Origin: Neurospora intermedia
Lineage: Eukaryota > Ascomycota > Sordariomycetes > Sordariales > Sordariaceae
DNA: 64,000 nucleotides
Reading direction: 5' to 3'
Assembly (NCBI GenBank): GCA_037102815.1
Contig: BTPP01000005.1
Span: 3,224,001-3,288,000 of the forward strand
Part shown: positions 1-9,797 of the stretch, piece after piece
Layout of the letters: each line of letters begins with the position of its first letter
Position numbering within the stretch: position 1 is the stretch's first letter
The notes under the pieces: model-generated
The model's database searches: none
What the model saw: only the letters and a program-made list of their open reading frames with translations
What the model was told of the DNA's origin: nothing
Made by a program: the position numbers and the translations under genes

Positions 1-330
1 TTTTTAGGTAGAATAGTCTTAAGAATAATTTTAATAAATTACTCGGCTTTACAATTCTTCTTTCTAAAGCGGGAGGAAACGCGTTATAAGATTATTAGAA
101 TTATTAAACTAGGATCTTCCTAATTTTAACCTTCATTAAAGTAGACTATTAGCGCGCTACTTCAAATATAGGATCGCTTTACGCCAGTAGATTTTAAATT
201 AAAGATTATTTTAGGAGGTATTATTACAATAAATTTAATTAATTACTAGTATTTTAATTACTTTGTACGTTAAAATAACTTCAAAATAATATAGAAATTA
301 TTATAAAATAATAAATTTTAACGAAGTTGT
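1..330. repeat. AT-rich block, probably RIP-decayed repeat DNA
   Basis: The first 330 bases are far richer in A and T than the rest of the window. TpA steps are very frequent and CpA/TpG steps are rare, and no reading frame of useful length crosses it. In Neurospora and relatives this composition is typical of repeats mutated by RIP, which turns C into T in duplicated DNA. The parent element cannot be recognised. It continues past the left edge. The RIP reading is inference from base composition. Confidence 0.6.
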
Positions 331-657
331 GCAATACAGAAGTGCGGTGTGTGTGTGTGTGTGTGCACGCACACACCTCTTGCCAAGACTGCACAGGTGT
401 TTGAGTGTGGGAACGACGACCCCAACTCCTTCCTTCTTTGGCATCAAGAATGACACCTTATCTAGGTAGGCGGCGCCCGCGCGGATCATGGCGTACAACT
501 CGGGGCAAGAATGGAGGGAGCCCACCTCAGCCACGACGAGGAACTCAGATGTTTCTGTGTAGACCTAGGTATCTATACGTTTCCTGCTCGATAACCAAAG
601 TAACCACCCCGCACCCTCCATGCTACCTGCAAACTTCTCCTTTCGTTCATCGCCATA
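331..657. other. Upstream region of the DUF3632-type gene
   Basis: Apart from the GT/AC tract, this is ordinary-composition DNA leading to the ATG at 658. I see no further gene. It presumably holds the promoter and 5' leader. Frames here on either strand lack family resemblance. Confidence 0.5.
347..376. repeat. (GT)n tract followed by (AC)n, self-complementary
   Basis: A run of about nine GT units passes through GCACGC into an ACACAC run. The two halves can pair as a hairpin, and alternating purine-pyrimidine DNA of this kind is prone to a Z-form. It sits at the sharp boundary between the AT-rich block and normal-composition DNA. Confidence 0.85.
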
Positions 658-1680
658 ATGCCAGTTCAAGAGTCCATAATCCCAGCGCCATCCGGAAAGA
701 AGTCCAAGACCGGCCCAATTAGTCTACAAGTCCTTCGGGACAACACCAGAGAGTTAGGGGAGAGCAATGCGCAGATTGTTGATGCTTTGGAGGCTGCGCT
801 CAACATCAATGATGATGCTCTCATTCCCCAGGCTGCCAAGCGCCTCGCAGACCGGCTAGACAGCACCATACTCACACGCGACGACCCTGCGGACATGGAA
901 TCGGAGGTTGAGGACGCTCGGTATAACGTATACACCACCTTGTTGGCAGCAGTGCAATTAGTACCCGCCGGCCATGAAGCGCATCGCCGGCTGGCTTTGG
1001 TTTTACATGATCTGGCTGGCCTGGATGGACATCCTGTCAGTCTTCTGTTACGGATCTATCCGGAAGGGTTGAGTTGCTGACACTGATTCTGTAGGCATGG
1101 CAGCGCTTGGACGGCTTCGCCATCTGCAACCGAGATGCATGGCAAGGTAGGCAAACAAGAAGATTCCATGCAACTCAAGTTAGGAGCCTGACAGGTTGAG
1201 ATCCATGGTTGCTAACACCAGCTAGATCCAACCCTCAGCTTGGAATCTGCCACCGATCCAGAGGTCCACGAGCGATGGTGCAACCTCAACGCATTCCTAG
1301 CGATCTTGCTCAGCACGGGCGCAATTAACTGGCGGGAACTACCCATATGGGAACTTCGCGATGGTCTGGAGGAGAGCGTGGAGGAGCTCTCCCAGGAAGG
1401 CAAGGACACACGGGTTGTGGTTGCCACCTTGTGGATCAAGCATGCTGGAAAGTTCATCTGGGAACATTCCCTTTCAGGCAAGCCGGGAAACTTGGACGAG
1501 ACTGATTCAAGAATGCTTAGAGCTGGAGAGCTATATCAAGGCCAGCCGGGGTACTCGCGAGACCGATGGGACTTTTGGAAGAGGCGTCTAGGGGAACTAC
1601 GGAGCCATGTGAGCGAGTCGCGAAGCTCTGCCATTGACGAAGCCATTGAGACCATGACAGAACTGGAGAGCAAGAGCTGA
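658..1680 (+). CDS. DUF3632-type protein, function unknown
   Basis: Three exons: 658-1035, 1095-1146 and 1226-1680, giving 294 residues. Introns begin GTCAGT and GTAGGC and end TAG, with GCTGAC and GCTAAC branch sequences; phases agree (0, then 1). Start is the first ATG in frame. The protein is helical and Trp-rich, without signal peptide or membrane span. The join through exon 2 gives HPAWQRLDGF, then a Trp-rich C-terminal half containing INWRELPIWELRDGLEE and GYSRDRWDFWKRRLGEL. This matches the general look of the fungal DUF3632 family, small proteins of unknown role often in expanded sets in Sordariomycetes. The family call is by recognition, not by search. It lies close to the AT-rich left edge, a common place for lineage-specific genes. 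Confidence 0.7.
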
Positions 1681-2013
1681 ATAACTTGGTGAGGAACACA
1701 ACGCCTTTTGAGGGAGATTGGGCCAAGGACCCATGCCCGCTTCTATGTGGTATTTGCCGGGGTCTATGGCTCGAGACGTCCACAACCCACAATGTAAGGT
1801 AGTCAAGTGGTGCACAGTAGAGAGATCGGAAAAGATAGACTCGCTAAAATACAAATGGCTTCAAAAGAGAGAACTCGATCTGTGCGGCGATCACAAAGCT
1901 TATATTTGGTGATTTGACGGCACATCGACAAGCAGTCATGTACAGAGGATATTGCTGCAAGCTCACTTAGAGACACCTTCATAGAGACAGCAATGTGACT
2001 AATTTTTCAATAA
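1681..2013. other. Gap between DUF3632-type gene and tRNA-Trp
   Basis: About 330 bases holding the 3' region of the upstream gene and the 5' flank of the tRNA. I see nothing else. Confidence 0.6.
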
Positions 2014-2085
2014 GGCCTCATGGCGCAACGGTAGCGCGTTCGACTCCAGATCGAAAGGTTATCCGTTCAAATCGGGTTGGGGTCA
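2014..2085 (+). tRNA. tRNA-Trp (anticodon CCA), no intron
   Basis: A 72-nt cloverleaf folds fully. The acceptor stem is GGCCTCA with TGGGGTC (two G-U pairs) and discriminator A at 2085. The D stem is GCGC/GCGC, the anticodon stem TTCGA/TCGAA, and the 7-nt loop CTCCAGA has anticodon CCA at 2046-2048. The T stem is ATCCG/CGGGT with loop TTCAAAT. There is no anticodon-loop intron and CCA is not encoded, as expected for a eukaryotic nuclear tRNA. The A box GGCGCAACGG and B box GGTTATCCGTTCAAATC are internal pol III promoter elements. A T5 run follows at 2096-2100. Confidence 0.95.
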
Positions 2086-2095
2086 ATCATCATCG

Positions 2096-2100
2096 TTTTT
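2096..2100 (+). terminator. RNA polymerase III T-run after tRNA-Trp
   Basis: Five consecutive T residues start 10 nt after the discriminator base, which is a minimal pol III terminator. A longer T run near 2139-2149 could act as backup. Confidence 0.7.
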
Positions 2101-2749
2101 GCGATTTTGGACATTCTTTTGTTCTGTCGTCCATATTCTTTTTTTTTTTACAATTTTCTCAAGTACAAGCACGTGGTCGCACAGTGGTTAGTTTTCCATT
2201 GTCCGCATCCCAATGAGGATTGTGAAGGAGTTATACTACATTGTCTCGACTATACGATCTCATTTCAGATTGTTGGGTGGAATTGGTCGAGCAACAACAT
2301 ACCTAGACCACTCAAACTGTACGGGCACCCCAATGCTCGTTAACCGGTATCCCTTGATATTGCAACATCAGCTTACGGATGCAACGAGGAGCCACGAGCG
2401 ATGAGTTTGGAATCATCTCAATGGCTCTTGCAGATGTGAACTTTGCGGCTCCTTCCGAAAATCGAGACGGAATCAGTCAGACGATGACATTCAATATTTT
2501 GAGCCTGACTTGCTTGCCCTTACCTCCCTTCCATGCGCTGCTTGGTATCAATCCGAGATATGCACCTATCCAGCCCGTACACCAAAGAAAAAGAAGAAAC
2601 AAAGAAGAAAAGAAAGAAAAGAAAAAAGTTGCCAACTGTAAGAGGAGAAATAACGATAGACGATTCCGTCGTTGCGAATGGATTGAAAAACATACAACAT
2701 AACGCCGCCTCATGCAACTACCTGATTCCATGTTCTGTCTCACAACTTG
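2101..2749. other. Gap between tRNA-Trp and TBC gene 3' end
   Basis: It contains a T run near 2139-2149 and an A/G-only tract at about 2583-2628, which is a pyrimidine tract on the minus strand and lies just downstream of the TBC gene stop, probably in its 3' UTR. No gene is visible. Confidence 0.55.
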
Positions 2750-5700
2750 TTATGCAGTTATCCCTCCAGCTGCTTGTATAGTTCCTGTTATCCCATCATC
2801 TGCCTCCATCGGTGACGCTAAATCATCGGAATATCCGTTCACCGATGTCACCGCTCGGTCAGCGACGGCCGGCGATCCCGCTGTCTTTGGCGCCTGCGCT
2901 TCCGCCAGCCTCTTTATCTGCTGTTGCATCTCCTCCCGTCTCTTCTCCCTGGCCAGACTCATTTCTCTCTCCAAGTCAACGGCCTTCGCCCTTCTAGCCT
3001 CCACCTCATCTCTCTGCACCACCCTCCTCAGCGCCTCAGAAGCCTGTATCAATCCATCAATACTGATCGCATGATTGGTCATCTGATGGTTGATGTAGCT
3101 GTAGATGTGTGCCGCCGAGTCACAGGCAAGCAGCTGGCGTTCATTCAGCTTGAGCAAAGCCAGTGCAACCTGAAACAGAAACACGCCGCCGTCATGGGTG
3201 CACAGTAGTACGTCCCAAACGCGGAAGAGAGCCTCAGCAGACAGGCAGTCTGTGAAAACAGACAGGAACCACTGAAACGTCATGGTCTCGAGGGTAATGC
3301 CAAGCTCTTCAAAGTGAGCACTGAGCTTGGGGAGAACCTCAGACACATATTGGCGCAGGACCTGCTGGTCGGCCCTGGAGGCGAGAAGGCTATGGTCAAA
3401 GTAGTTGGGCGGCAGGATATTCTCAACAATGGACACCAGAATCCAGAAGGCGTCCTCGGCGCATGGGGTAATAAGAAGGAGATTAGCGACGACGAGGTTC
3501 ATGCCCTGGCAGTAACCCACATCTGGATTGCGTCGGGCGTACGCAAGTAGTACCTCGTTGAGCTTGTTGATCCCTGGACCTTTGCGGAAGAAGATGTTAT
3601 CCGTAAGGGTGCGAGTGATGTCGGCCTTGATTTGTGCCACGACTTGCGGATCGTCCTGGTCCCCTGCCTGGTTGACAAGGTCATCGTAATAACCTGGAAT
3701 ACGCAAAGCTTTGGCCCCGCAACATTCGGACCAGATTTTGGACCGGTAGGCGACAGGAATACCACCAAGTATGAGTTGCCTAAACTCATTGGCCTTGGCA
3801 CGTCCAACCTTGCCTTGAATACCCAAACTTGCAACGCCAATCAGCTCACCATCTCCTAATCTTGTTTCAGGCATTACTGCTTCGGCCCTTTGAAACCTAG
3901 CCTCGGCGGCGGCGGCAGCAGCAGCGGCGGCAGCCTCCCCGTCTCGTTTTCTTTCCGCCCGTACTTTACGAAGGAAATCGTTCCATCGCACAGTCTTTTC
4001 CCTCTGAAGTGTATCGTGGAGCTGATTGAGGTTCTGCAACAGCAGCCTAACTGGTTCCGCATCCTCTTTCGCCATGTTCGCCGACGACGATTGATGCTCC
4101 CCTTCGTCTGGGGAGGGTTGGTCCTCATTCTCCGGCAATGCGATAGCGGCGATGGCAGGAGTAGCTGACGGAACGAACCCACGCTCCTCCGACGTTATCA
4201 AGCCAGGCGATTTGGGTGCTTCGGGTACTTCACCACCTTCCATCAGCTCGAAGCCTGGCACAGTAATCAACGGGGTATGAGAGAGGAGCTCGGTTGGGAA
4301 TGTTGCGATCTTGAGGTAATCCTGCCACTTTCTTGGCTTATAATCATCCCGTTGCTCCTCAGCCGAAGGAGATTCCGGCCCGGCCTCATTCGCTGTGTCT
4401 CCTCTGCCACTAGAGCTCTCGTCTAACATGGCCGGCGATAACCTGTTCCGCCCAGTGCTGAGCATCTCGGTACGGCTGGGCTTCTTTGCATGACGCGCCA
4501 TTCTGGTGGCCTCTCTTTGCCGCTTCTTCCTCCGCTGGTCATAGATAAAGCCAAAGCGGTCAGTGAGAAATTCGGACCCAAGATGGTTGTTGTATATGTG
4601 TGTCAACGTTGGCGGCTGAACCTCGGGTGGAAGAATGGTGTCCATCTCGACCGGACCATAACTCTGCTGGCGGGACACGAGTTCTCTCGAGGGGCTGGAC
4701 CCCATGGTATCCCATCGGTCCTGCTGCTGGTATCGCTGGGGCACGTCAAGAGGTTTAGTGGGGCCCGTAGCGCGACGCATTGCCATGAACGATCTAGGGC
4801 CTGTTTGGGCGCCCGAGACTGTACGGCTTGAGAGGGAGCTTGTGGCGCGGCTCGACGTAGATGGGGTTCTCATGGAGCCCCCAGGTTGCAGTACGGTGCT
4901 GGCACGGCCGCGCATGTCACCGTTACGTCCCGTGGTTGCACCACCCGCGACCAGCCGTAAAGCAAGACTGGCCAGCGACGATTTCCGCGACTCATTCGCA
5001 GAGTTGATACTGGATGCCCTACTAGAGCTCCGCACAGAGTCTGTCGAGTCCGTCTCGGGCGGGTTGAACAGACCGTCGGCCAGCGTCGGGCGGCGCTGCT
5101 CTGGCCCCAAGCCACTACCTCTCAAGACCGTCTTGGAGGTTTCCGTAGTACTTGCACCGGTCACGCTGCTCGGCCGACCTGAATTCTTTCCCGCCGCCCC
5201 AGTACCCCACAGAAAGTCTTTCCAGCCTTTGGTCATACCCTTTGTGGTTCCAGTATCGGCTGCAGGGGGCACCGACATGGTGGTAGCGCGTATGGTTGCG
5301 TCATTGAGGCCTGTGCTCGTGCCGACGGCTCTGAGATCGTGGGCCATGGCCTCGTTCATGAGGTCCGATAATCCGCCGCCAGCGGTCCCCCTTCTGGCCA
5401 GATTTGTCTGTTTGGCATCCTGCTCGATTGTGCGCAGGCGCGTCTCCAGGTCCAGGGTGGACAGACCGCATTCCAAGATAAGCTTCCGCAAGGCGCGTTC
5501 TCGGTCGTCGGCACGTCGCCGCAAAGTCGCGATCTGAGCATCGCGCTCTGCCAAATCCCGGGATATTTGTCGGACGAGGTTGACAGCGCCATGGCGAGCA
5601 ATCAGGCGCTCAATGTGGGCATTATCAGCGTGGTGCAGGGAGCCAGGGATCTTGTTGGCGGTAAGAGGTACATCTTGGAAGAGTGCGTCGCGTGTGTCTG

Positions 5701-6160
5701 GCTCGGATTCAGCCGTGATCAAGTTTTCTACAGTAGAGGCGGGCCGTATTCGTTGTGGCTGTGGAGCTTCGGGGGTCTGGCGCGGGTCGCTGTCATTGCC
5801 CACAGAGTCGGCGACGGAAACGGGATCGGACAGCTTGCGCGAGTGACGTGAAGGCGAGATGGAGGGCGAGAGGGAGGAAGGGTTGAGCTCGAAGAAGGAC
5901 AGCTCCTGGCGAGGCGACTCGGGCGAGAAGGAGGGGAACGAGGTAAGCGACTTGTCGGACGGGGCGATGGAAGACGCACAACTCGACGGGTATGATGTCA
6001 ACCTCTTGCGGGCGCGGGCAGTGCTGGAAGTCCGGGAACGATGGCTCCAGGTGGTTGAGAGGACGGACTGTTGCGACACGGAGCGCTCAAGAGGAGCCAC
6101 GGCGGCAGCGGAAGCGATGACCGCAGCTGGAGTGGTTGGGGTCGGCGTAGTGTCCTCCAT
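2750..6160 (-). CDS. TBC-domain Rab GTPase-activating protein
   Basis: A single exon gives 1136 residues from the first in-frame ATG at 6160. The open frame continues 9 codons upstream to a TTG and then hits a stop, so a small upstream exon cannot be excluded. The first 780 residues are mostly low-complexity and Ser-rich, with a coiled coil near 195-240 and a poly-Ala run near 740. The TBC domain spans about 790-1030. It has the start GGIPVAYRSKIW, the arginine finger in IKADITRT (IxxDxxR) and the glutamine finger in YCQGM, so it should be catalytically active in speeding GTP hydrolysis by a Rab. A charged coiled coil follows (about 1045-1100). Family knowledge: TBC proteins control vesicle traffic. 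The target Rab cannot be read from sequence. Three WxD(F/Y)L motifs lie outside the TBC domain near 310, 610 and 725. Confidence 0.9.
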   Translation of the reverse strand: MEDTTPTPTTPAAVIASAAAVAPLERSVSQQSVLSTTWSHRSRTSSTARARKRLTSYPSSCASSIAPSDKSLTSFPSFSPESPRQELSFFELNPSSLSPSISPSRHSRKLSDPVSVADSVGNDSDPRQTPEAPQPQRIRPASTVENLITAESEPDTRDALFQDVPLTANKIPGSLHHADNAHIERLIARHGAVNLVRQISRDLAERDAQIATLRRRADDRERALRKLILECGLSTLDLETRLRTIEQDAKQTNLARRGTAGGGLSDLMNEAMAHDLRAVGTSTGLNDATIRATTMSVPPAADTGTTKGMTKGWKDFLWGTGAAGKNSGRPSSVTGASTTETSKTVLRGSGLGPEQRRPTLADGLFNPPETDSTDSVRSSSRASSINSANESRKSSLASLALRLVAGGATTGRNGDMRGRASTVLQPGGSMRTPSTSSRATSSLSSRTVSGAQTGPRSFMAMRRATGPTKPLDVPQRYQQQDRWDTMGSSPSRELVSRQQSYGPVEMDTILPPEVQPPTLTHIYNNHLGSEFLTDRFGFIYDQRRKKRQREATRMARHAKKPSRTEMLSTGRNRLSPAMLDESSSGRGDTANEAGPESPSAEEQRDDYKPRKWQDYLKIATFPTELLSHTPLITVPGFELMEGGEVPEAPKSPGLITSEERGFVPSATPAIAAIALPENEDQPSPDEGEHQSSSANMAKEDAEPVRLLLQNLNQLHDTLQREKTVRWNDFLRKVRAERKRDGEAAAAAAAAAAEARFQRAEAVMPETRLGDGELIGVASLGIQGKVGRAKANEFRQLILGGIPVAYRSKIWSECCGAKALRIPGYYDDLVNQAGDQDDPQVVAQIKADITRTLTDNIFFRKGPGINKLNEVLLAYARRNPDVGYCQGMNLVVANLLLITPCAEDAFWILVSIVENILPPNYFDHSLLASRADQQVLRQYVSEVLPKLSAHFEELGITLETMTFQWFLSVFTDCLSAEALFRVWDVLLCTHDGGVFLFQVALALLKLNERQLLACDSAAHIYSYINHQMTNHAISIDGLIQASEALRRVVQRDEVEARRAKAVDLEREMSLAREKRREEMQQQIKRLAEAQAPKTAGSPAVADRAVTSVNGYSDDLASPMEADDGITGTIQAAGGITA

Positions 6161-7729
6161 GTCTTCCAGTTGGTCGAACCAGGACAAGGGCAGCGCACCT
6201 CATGTCATGGCCTTCCTCGGTCGACTTGATAGTGTGCGCCAGTCGTAAGCGTCTCTAGATTCGAAAGAGGATGGAAGTAAGTAGCTGGTGGTTTCTGGCT
6301 GGAGAGGTAGCTGTGATCATGTCCGGCCGAGCTGTCCAAACAACTGAGCTGAACCAGTAATGAATATCTATGGTAGAAGTCAGGGAAAGGAGACGACGGG
6401 AGGAAGACGAGAGCTCTCGAAGGGTCTGGGCTGAGGTGCCTGGCAGAGTGCCGCGAGAGGCCGTGTTGTACCAACACGAGCAAAAGAATAATCAAACCAG
6501 GGCTGAAGAGGGGTGTCGACACGCCCATATCCACTCACTCGGATGGATTGCTGTATGTACATTAGGTACTGTGGTGTAAGTACCTGGGACACGTGGAGTA
6601 TACCCCGCCTGAGGCTGGCTGTAGGTAGAGATACCCACGTTCACCCATGAGCCCACGGTCATTTTAACGCTCATGTGGGCCTACAGATGTACAGGTACAT
6701 CCGGTGTCCTGTTTTGAGGATGTGAAGTAGATGCATGGTTTTGACGCCCTTCATTGCGGTCCAACTGATTGGATTACATTGCACAGTACGTGCCATTTTC
6801 CATTTGAATGCCTTTCCTACATAGTTGTCTGAAATGTCAGTGGGCGTTTGACGGCCTTCCACTCGGTGGACACACGTGTTTTCTGTCCAGGGAGAAGCAG
6901 AAATGGCGAAAAGACAGGATTGGCAGGGAGAAAGAGTGACACGTAATAATAAACTGCACGGCTCTTTAAGATTTTGAGATACCTCCAGCGAGATGATATT
7001 CTTTCCAGATTTACATCCACAACAGCCCCTGTTGTTGGTGGTGTTGTTGTTGTTGTTGTTGTCCCTTTTGATTTGAGCGTCACTGCACTCACTGCAAACT
7101 CACGGGACAATCTGGCTAGGAAATTTGTACGCAAACTAAAAAGAAAAAAAAGAAAAAGAAAAAGATAAAATGAAAAAAAAATAGAGGGATCTACAGGCAA
7201 AGTCCGATCTCTTTCCTGTTCCTTGATGCTTGGTCTGTTTTCGTTCCTGGCAACTTACAATGCTTGTCTCTTTGGTGCCTTGATTTCCTGCATTAGCACG
7301 GTTTCAAGTTCTTTTCGTAAAACTGACATCAATTTTCACGTACATGCAATCCCGTCATGCCGTGTAGGCATGTATCGCTTTTCCGAAGCCAATCAACCAT
7401 TCTCGCCTGTGCCGAATGCTTTCACTCCATCTAGACCATCCCTGCCAGCCGATTTGTTATATTGATTTTTGGCCCTTGTTACAATGAAAAAGAATGGAAT
7501 CAAGGGTGAAACATCATATATCAAGATGGGTATCCTTTTGTGCTTTGCTCTGCTGTGCTGAAAACCCTGCCCCAGCGCCCAGTATCCTGTCCGCCTGTGA
7601 TATGTTTCCTGTACGCCTTTTCTTTGACCGTTTACGTACCTATATAATCTTGTATCCTGTCTCGGCGTTCAAGGTCGTGCCGCTTTCGTATGTACTACCA
7701 CCCGATCATGGATGGAGCACTATCCGCCT
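6161..7729. other. 1.6 kb gap: TBC promoter side and 3' side of membrane-protein gene
   Basis: Both neighbours are on the minus strand, so this holds the TBC gene promoter and leader and the 3' UTR of the membrane-protein gene. It contains a GTT trinucleotide repeat (7031-7062) and an A-rich tract at about 7138-7184. No frame has coding character or family resemblance. Confidence 0.5.
7031..7062. repeat. (GTT)n microsatellite, imperfect
   Basis: A run of GTT units with one GGTG interruption lies in non-coding DNA between two minus-strand genes. Confidence 0.85.
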
Positions 7730-9797
7730 TCAGAACAATCCGCCATCTTCCTCGTGCAACGTTGACACGGCCGCAGAGTTGCCTGTTCTTCCCGGCCCTC
7801 CCGTCATTGCAACCCCTATCGGTCCAAGATCACCACCTCTGGCGTCACGAATGACCACGGTAGAGGACATGGTAGAAATAGCCATCGGCCTCAGCGGTAG
7901 TCTAGGCGGCGGGCTTACTCCGCCTTTCGAGATGAATCTGGAGCTCCTTACGGGTAACAGCGATCCAGCCGCATGACCAAAACTATCAACAATCGCGCTG
8001 GTCACTTTCATTCCGCTTTCGTTTCCGCTTCCATTTGCACCATTTCCACTTCCGTTGCCGTAACCGTATCCGTACCCATTATCGCTCCAGCTCCCCCAGC
8101 TGCCACGGTCTTTGCCCGAGTGTTCCCCAGTAGCGCGATGGTTGCCAGATTCCCGTTCATCCCTTGGCGATGAGATAGCCCGCACTTGGTTCCACATTGG
8201 GCTCACACTGCTGCCGCTCATGGCCAAGGATGAGGTATGTGATAGCGGCGAAATGGGCGCCGACGGCGCCGACGGAATCGATCGATTCATTCTCGAACCC
8301 AAGGGAAAGGATGCTGGTTTCACCAAGTCGGGTATCTCCAGTGGCTCCTCATGCGGTCGCGGAGGGCGTGTTGGTGATGTGGGCGGCGGAGAAGTGGTTC
8401 CAGACAAGGAAAATGCTTCGTTCCGTAAAGATGACGGTCCTGTTGTCGAACCTGCCCCGAAACTACTCAGACTTCCCCGGCTTTCGGGCGCACCAAATCC
8501 ATGCATCTCAAACAAGGCCGGAGGCGGTGGACCAGGAAGACTGCCAGTAGTGCCGTAAACCCTTGGCATGCCCTCGTGCCGTGGTACGAGCTTGTTCGTC
8601 GTAGGTGATGTTATCGGTGATGATGGAAACGTAACGTTGGAGTGGCCGCCGCCATAGCTGTGTGCCGGGGTGAGCGGCGTCAGGGGCGGAGATGGCGACT
8701 GGTTGTGGCCCGAACGTAGGATCGGAGGGAGCAGCCTGCGGTCCCGGAGGCGGAGAGGGGGTATCAGCGGCCTGGAATCATAGCTGGACGCAATTAGCGG
8801 CGTTGGCCGACCTCTAGGAGCAACTCCGTTATCGAACCTCGAACGAGACTGTCCCCGAACGTCATCTAAGCCGCACCGGTGCTTTTTTCGTCTGTGTAGG
8901 CACAAAAAGGCCAAAACAACCATAACGATGAACCCTGTAACCGAACAAACCGAAATTGCGGCCTTGACCCCCATGGATAGCCCGCCTTTGAGTGTTGTAG
9001 TCCCATTGTTTACCCCAAAAGACTCGGCGACCGTGGGTCGGGCTGGTGTTGCTGATAGCCATGATGGGTCCGTTATGAGAGAGATATCGCCTGTTGTTGT
9101 TGATGTTGCTGAGGACGTTGATAGGGACAAAGGCGCAGTTGCGCTTCTGAACGTTGTGCTTCCAGAAGTTGAGGGGATGGAAATCGGTTCTTGAACCACC
9201 AGTGGGGACGGGGCCGACACGGGGTTGATTTTGAAGCCTGTTTGTGAACAAGGCCCAGCTCCTCCCTTGCTAGTTTGGCAGACAAAGCCCCTGGGTGGTG
9301 GTCCTGGATCTAACACCGAGTGAAATCCAATACTGCCATCTCACGTTAGCATGGCAAGTACCCTCAAGCTCATGACGACCAGCTTGAAATGCTCACTCAC
9401 TCCTGGCAGCTGTTGATGATCAGGCCGACGTTTGCTGGTTGTCCTATTTAGCCCGAGCCACTGACGATTACTTCTCCGGCTACTACTCACGGTCTTGCTG
9501 CAGCCCCCCTGTCTGGTTTATCCAGACTCCGCAAAACGTTGTGTCGCACCAATATAATGACCAAAATCGAGAGCTGGGCGTCGTGGTCGTTAGATTCTTG
9601 CAAATGTATTTCCAGCCCTCGGGGGTTTCGTGGTCGATCGATACTGTCCTTAGAAACTGGTCCCTGCAAGATTGCAAACACTGTTTCGCTTCTGCTGTTG
9701 GTGAATCGCCTCGAATCTCGATCGCTTCCATATAGCACCCGCATCCCTCATCGCCGCTTGAGCCCCCCATAACTTTCGCAGCTACCACCAAGGCCAT
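7730..9797 (-). CDS. Single-pass membrane protein with Cys-rich ectodomain, function unknown
   Basis: Two exons are read: 9797-9491 and 9309-7730, giving 628 residues. The intron (181 nt) starts GTGAGT and ends TTAG, and the phase-1 join gives QQDHPGPPPRG. Residues 15-130 hold several Cys and Trp (CYMEAIE, CLQSC, YWCDTTFCGVW), as in a disulfide-bonded extracellular domain. A Ser/Thr-rich stalk follows. One membrane span lies at about 217-240 (SVTGFIVMVVLAFLCL), followed by HRRKKHR, a positive-inside signal. The cytosolic tail of nearly 400 residues is Pro/Ser/Gly-rich and probably disordered. The layout resembles fungal cell-wall stress sensors, but no named domain is recognised. The start lacks a convincing signal peptide, so a further 5' exon may be missing; see the candidate at 10074-10364. 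Confidence 0.75.

Noticed and set aside
4704-5537. A 277-residue plus-strand frame opposite the TBC gene
   Set aside because: Antisense to a long single-exon gene and low in complexity; no domain or splice signals.
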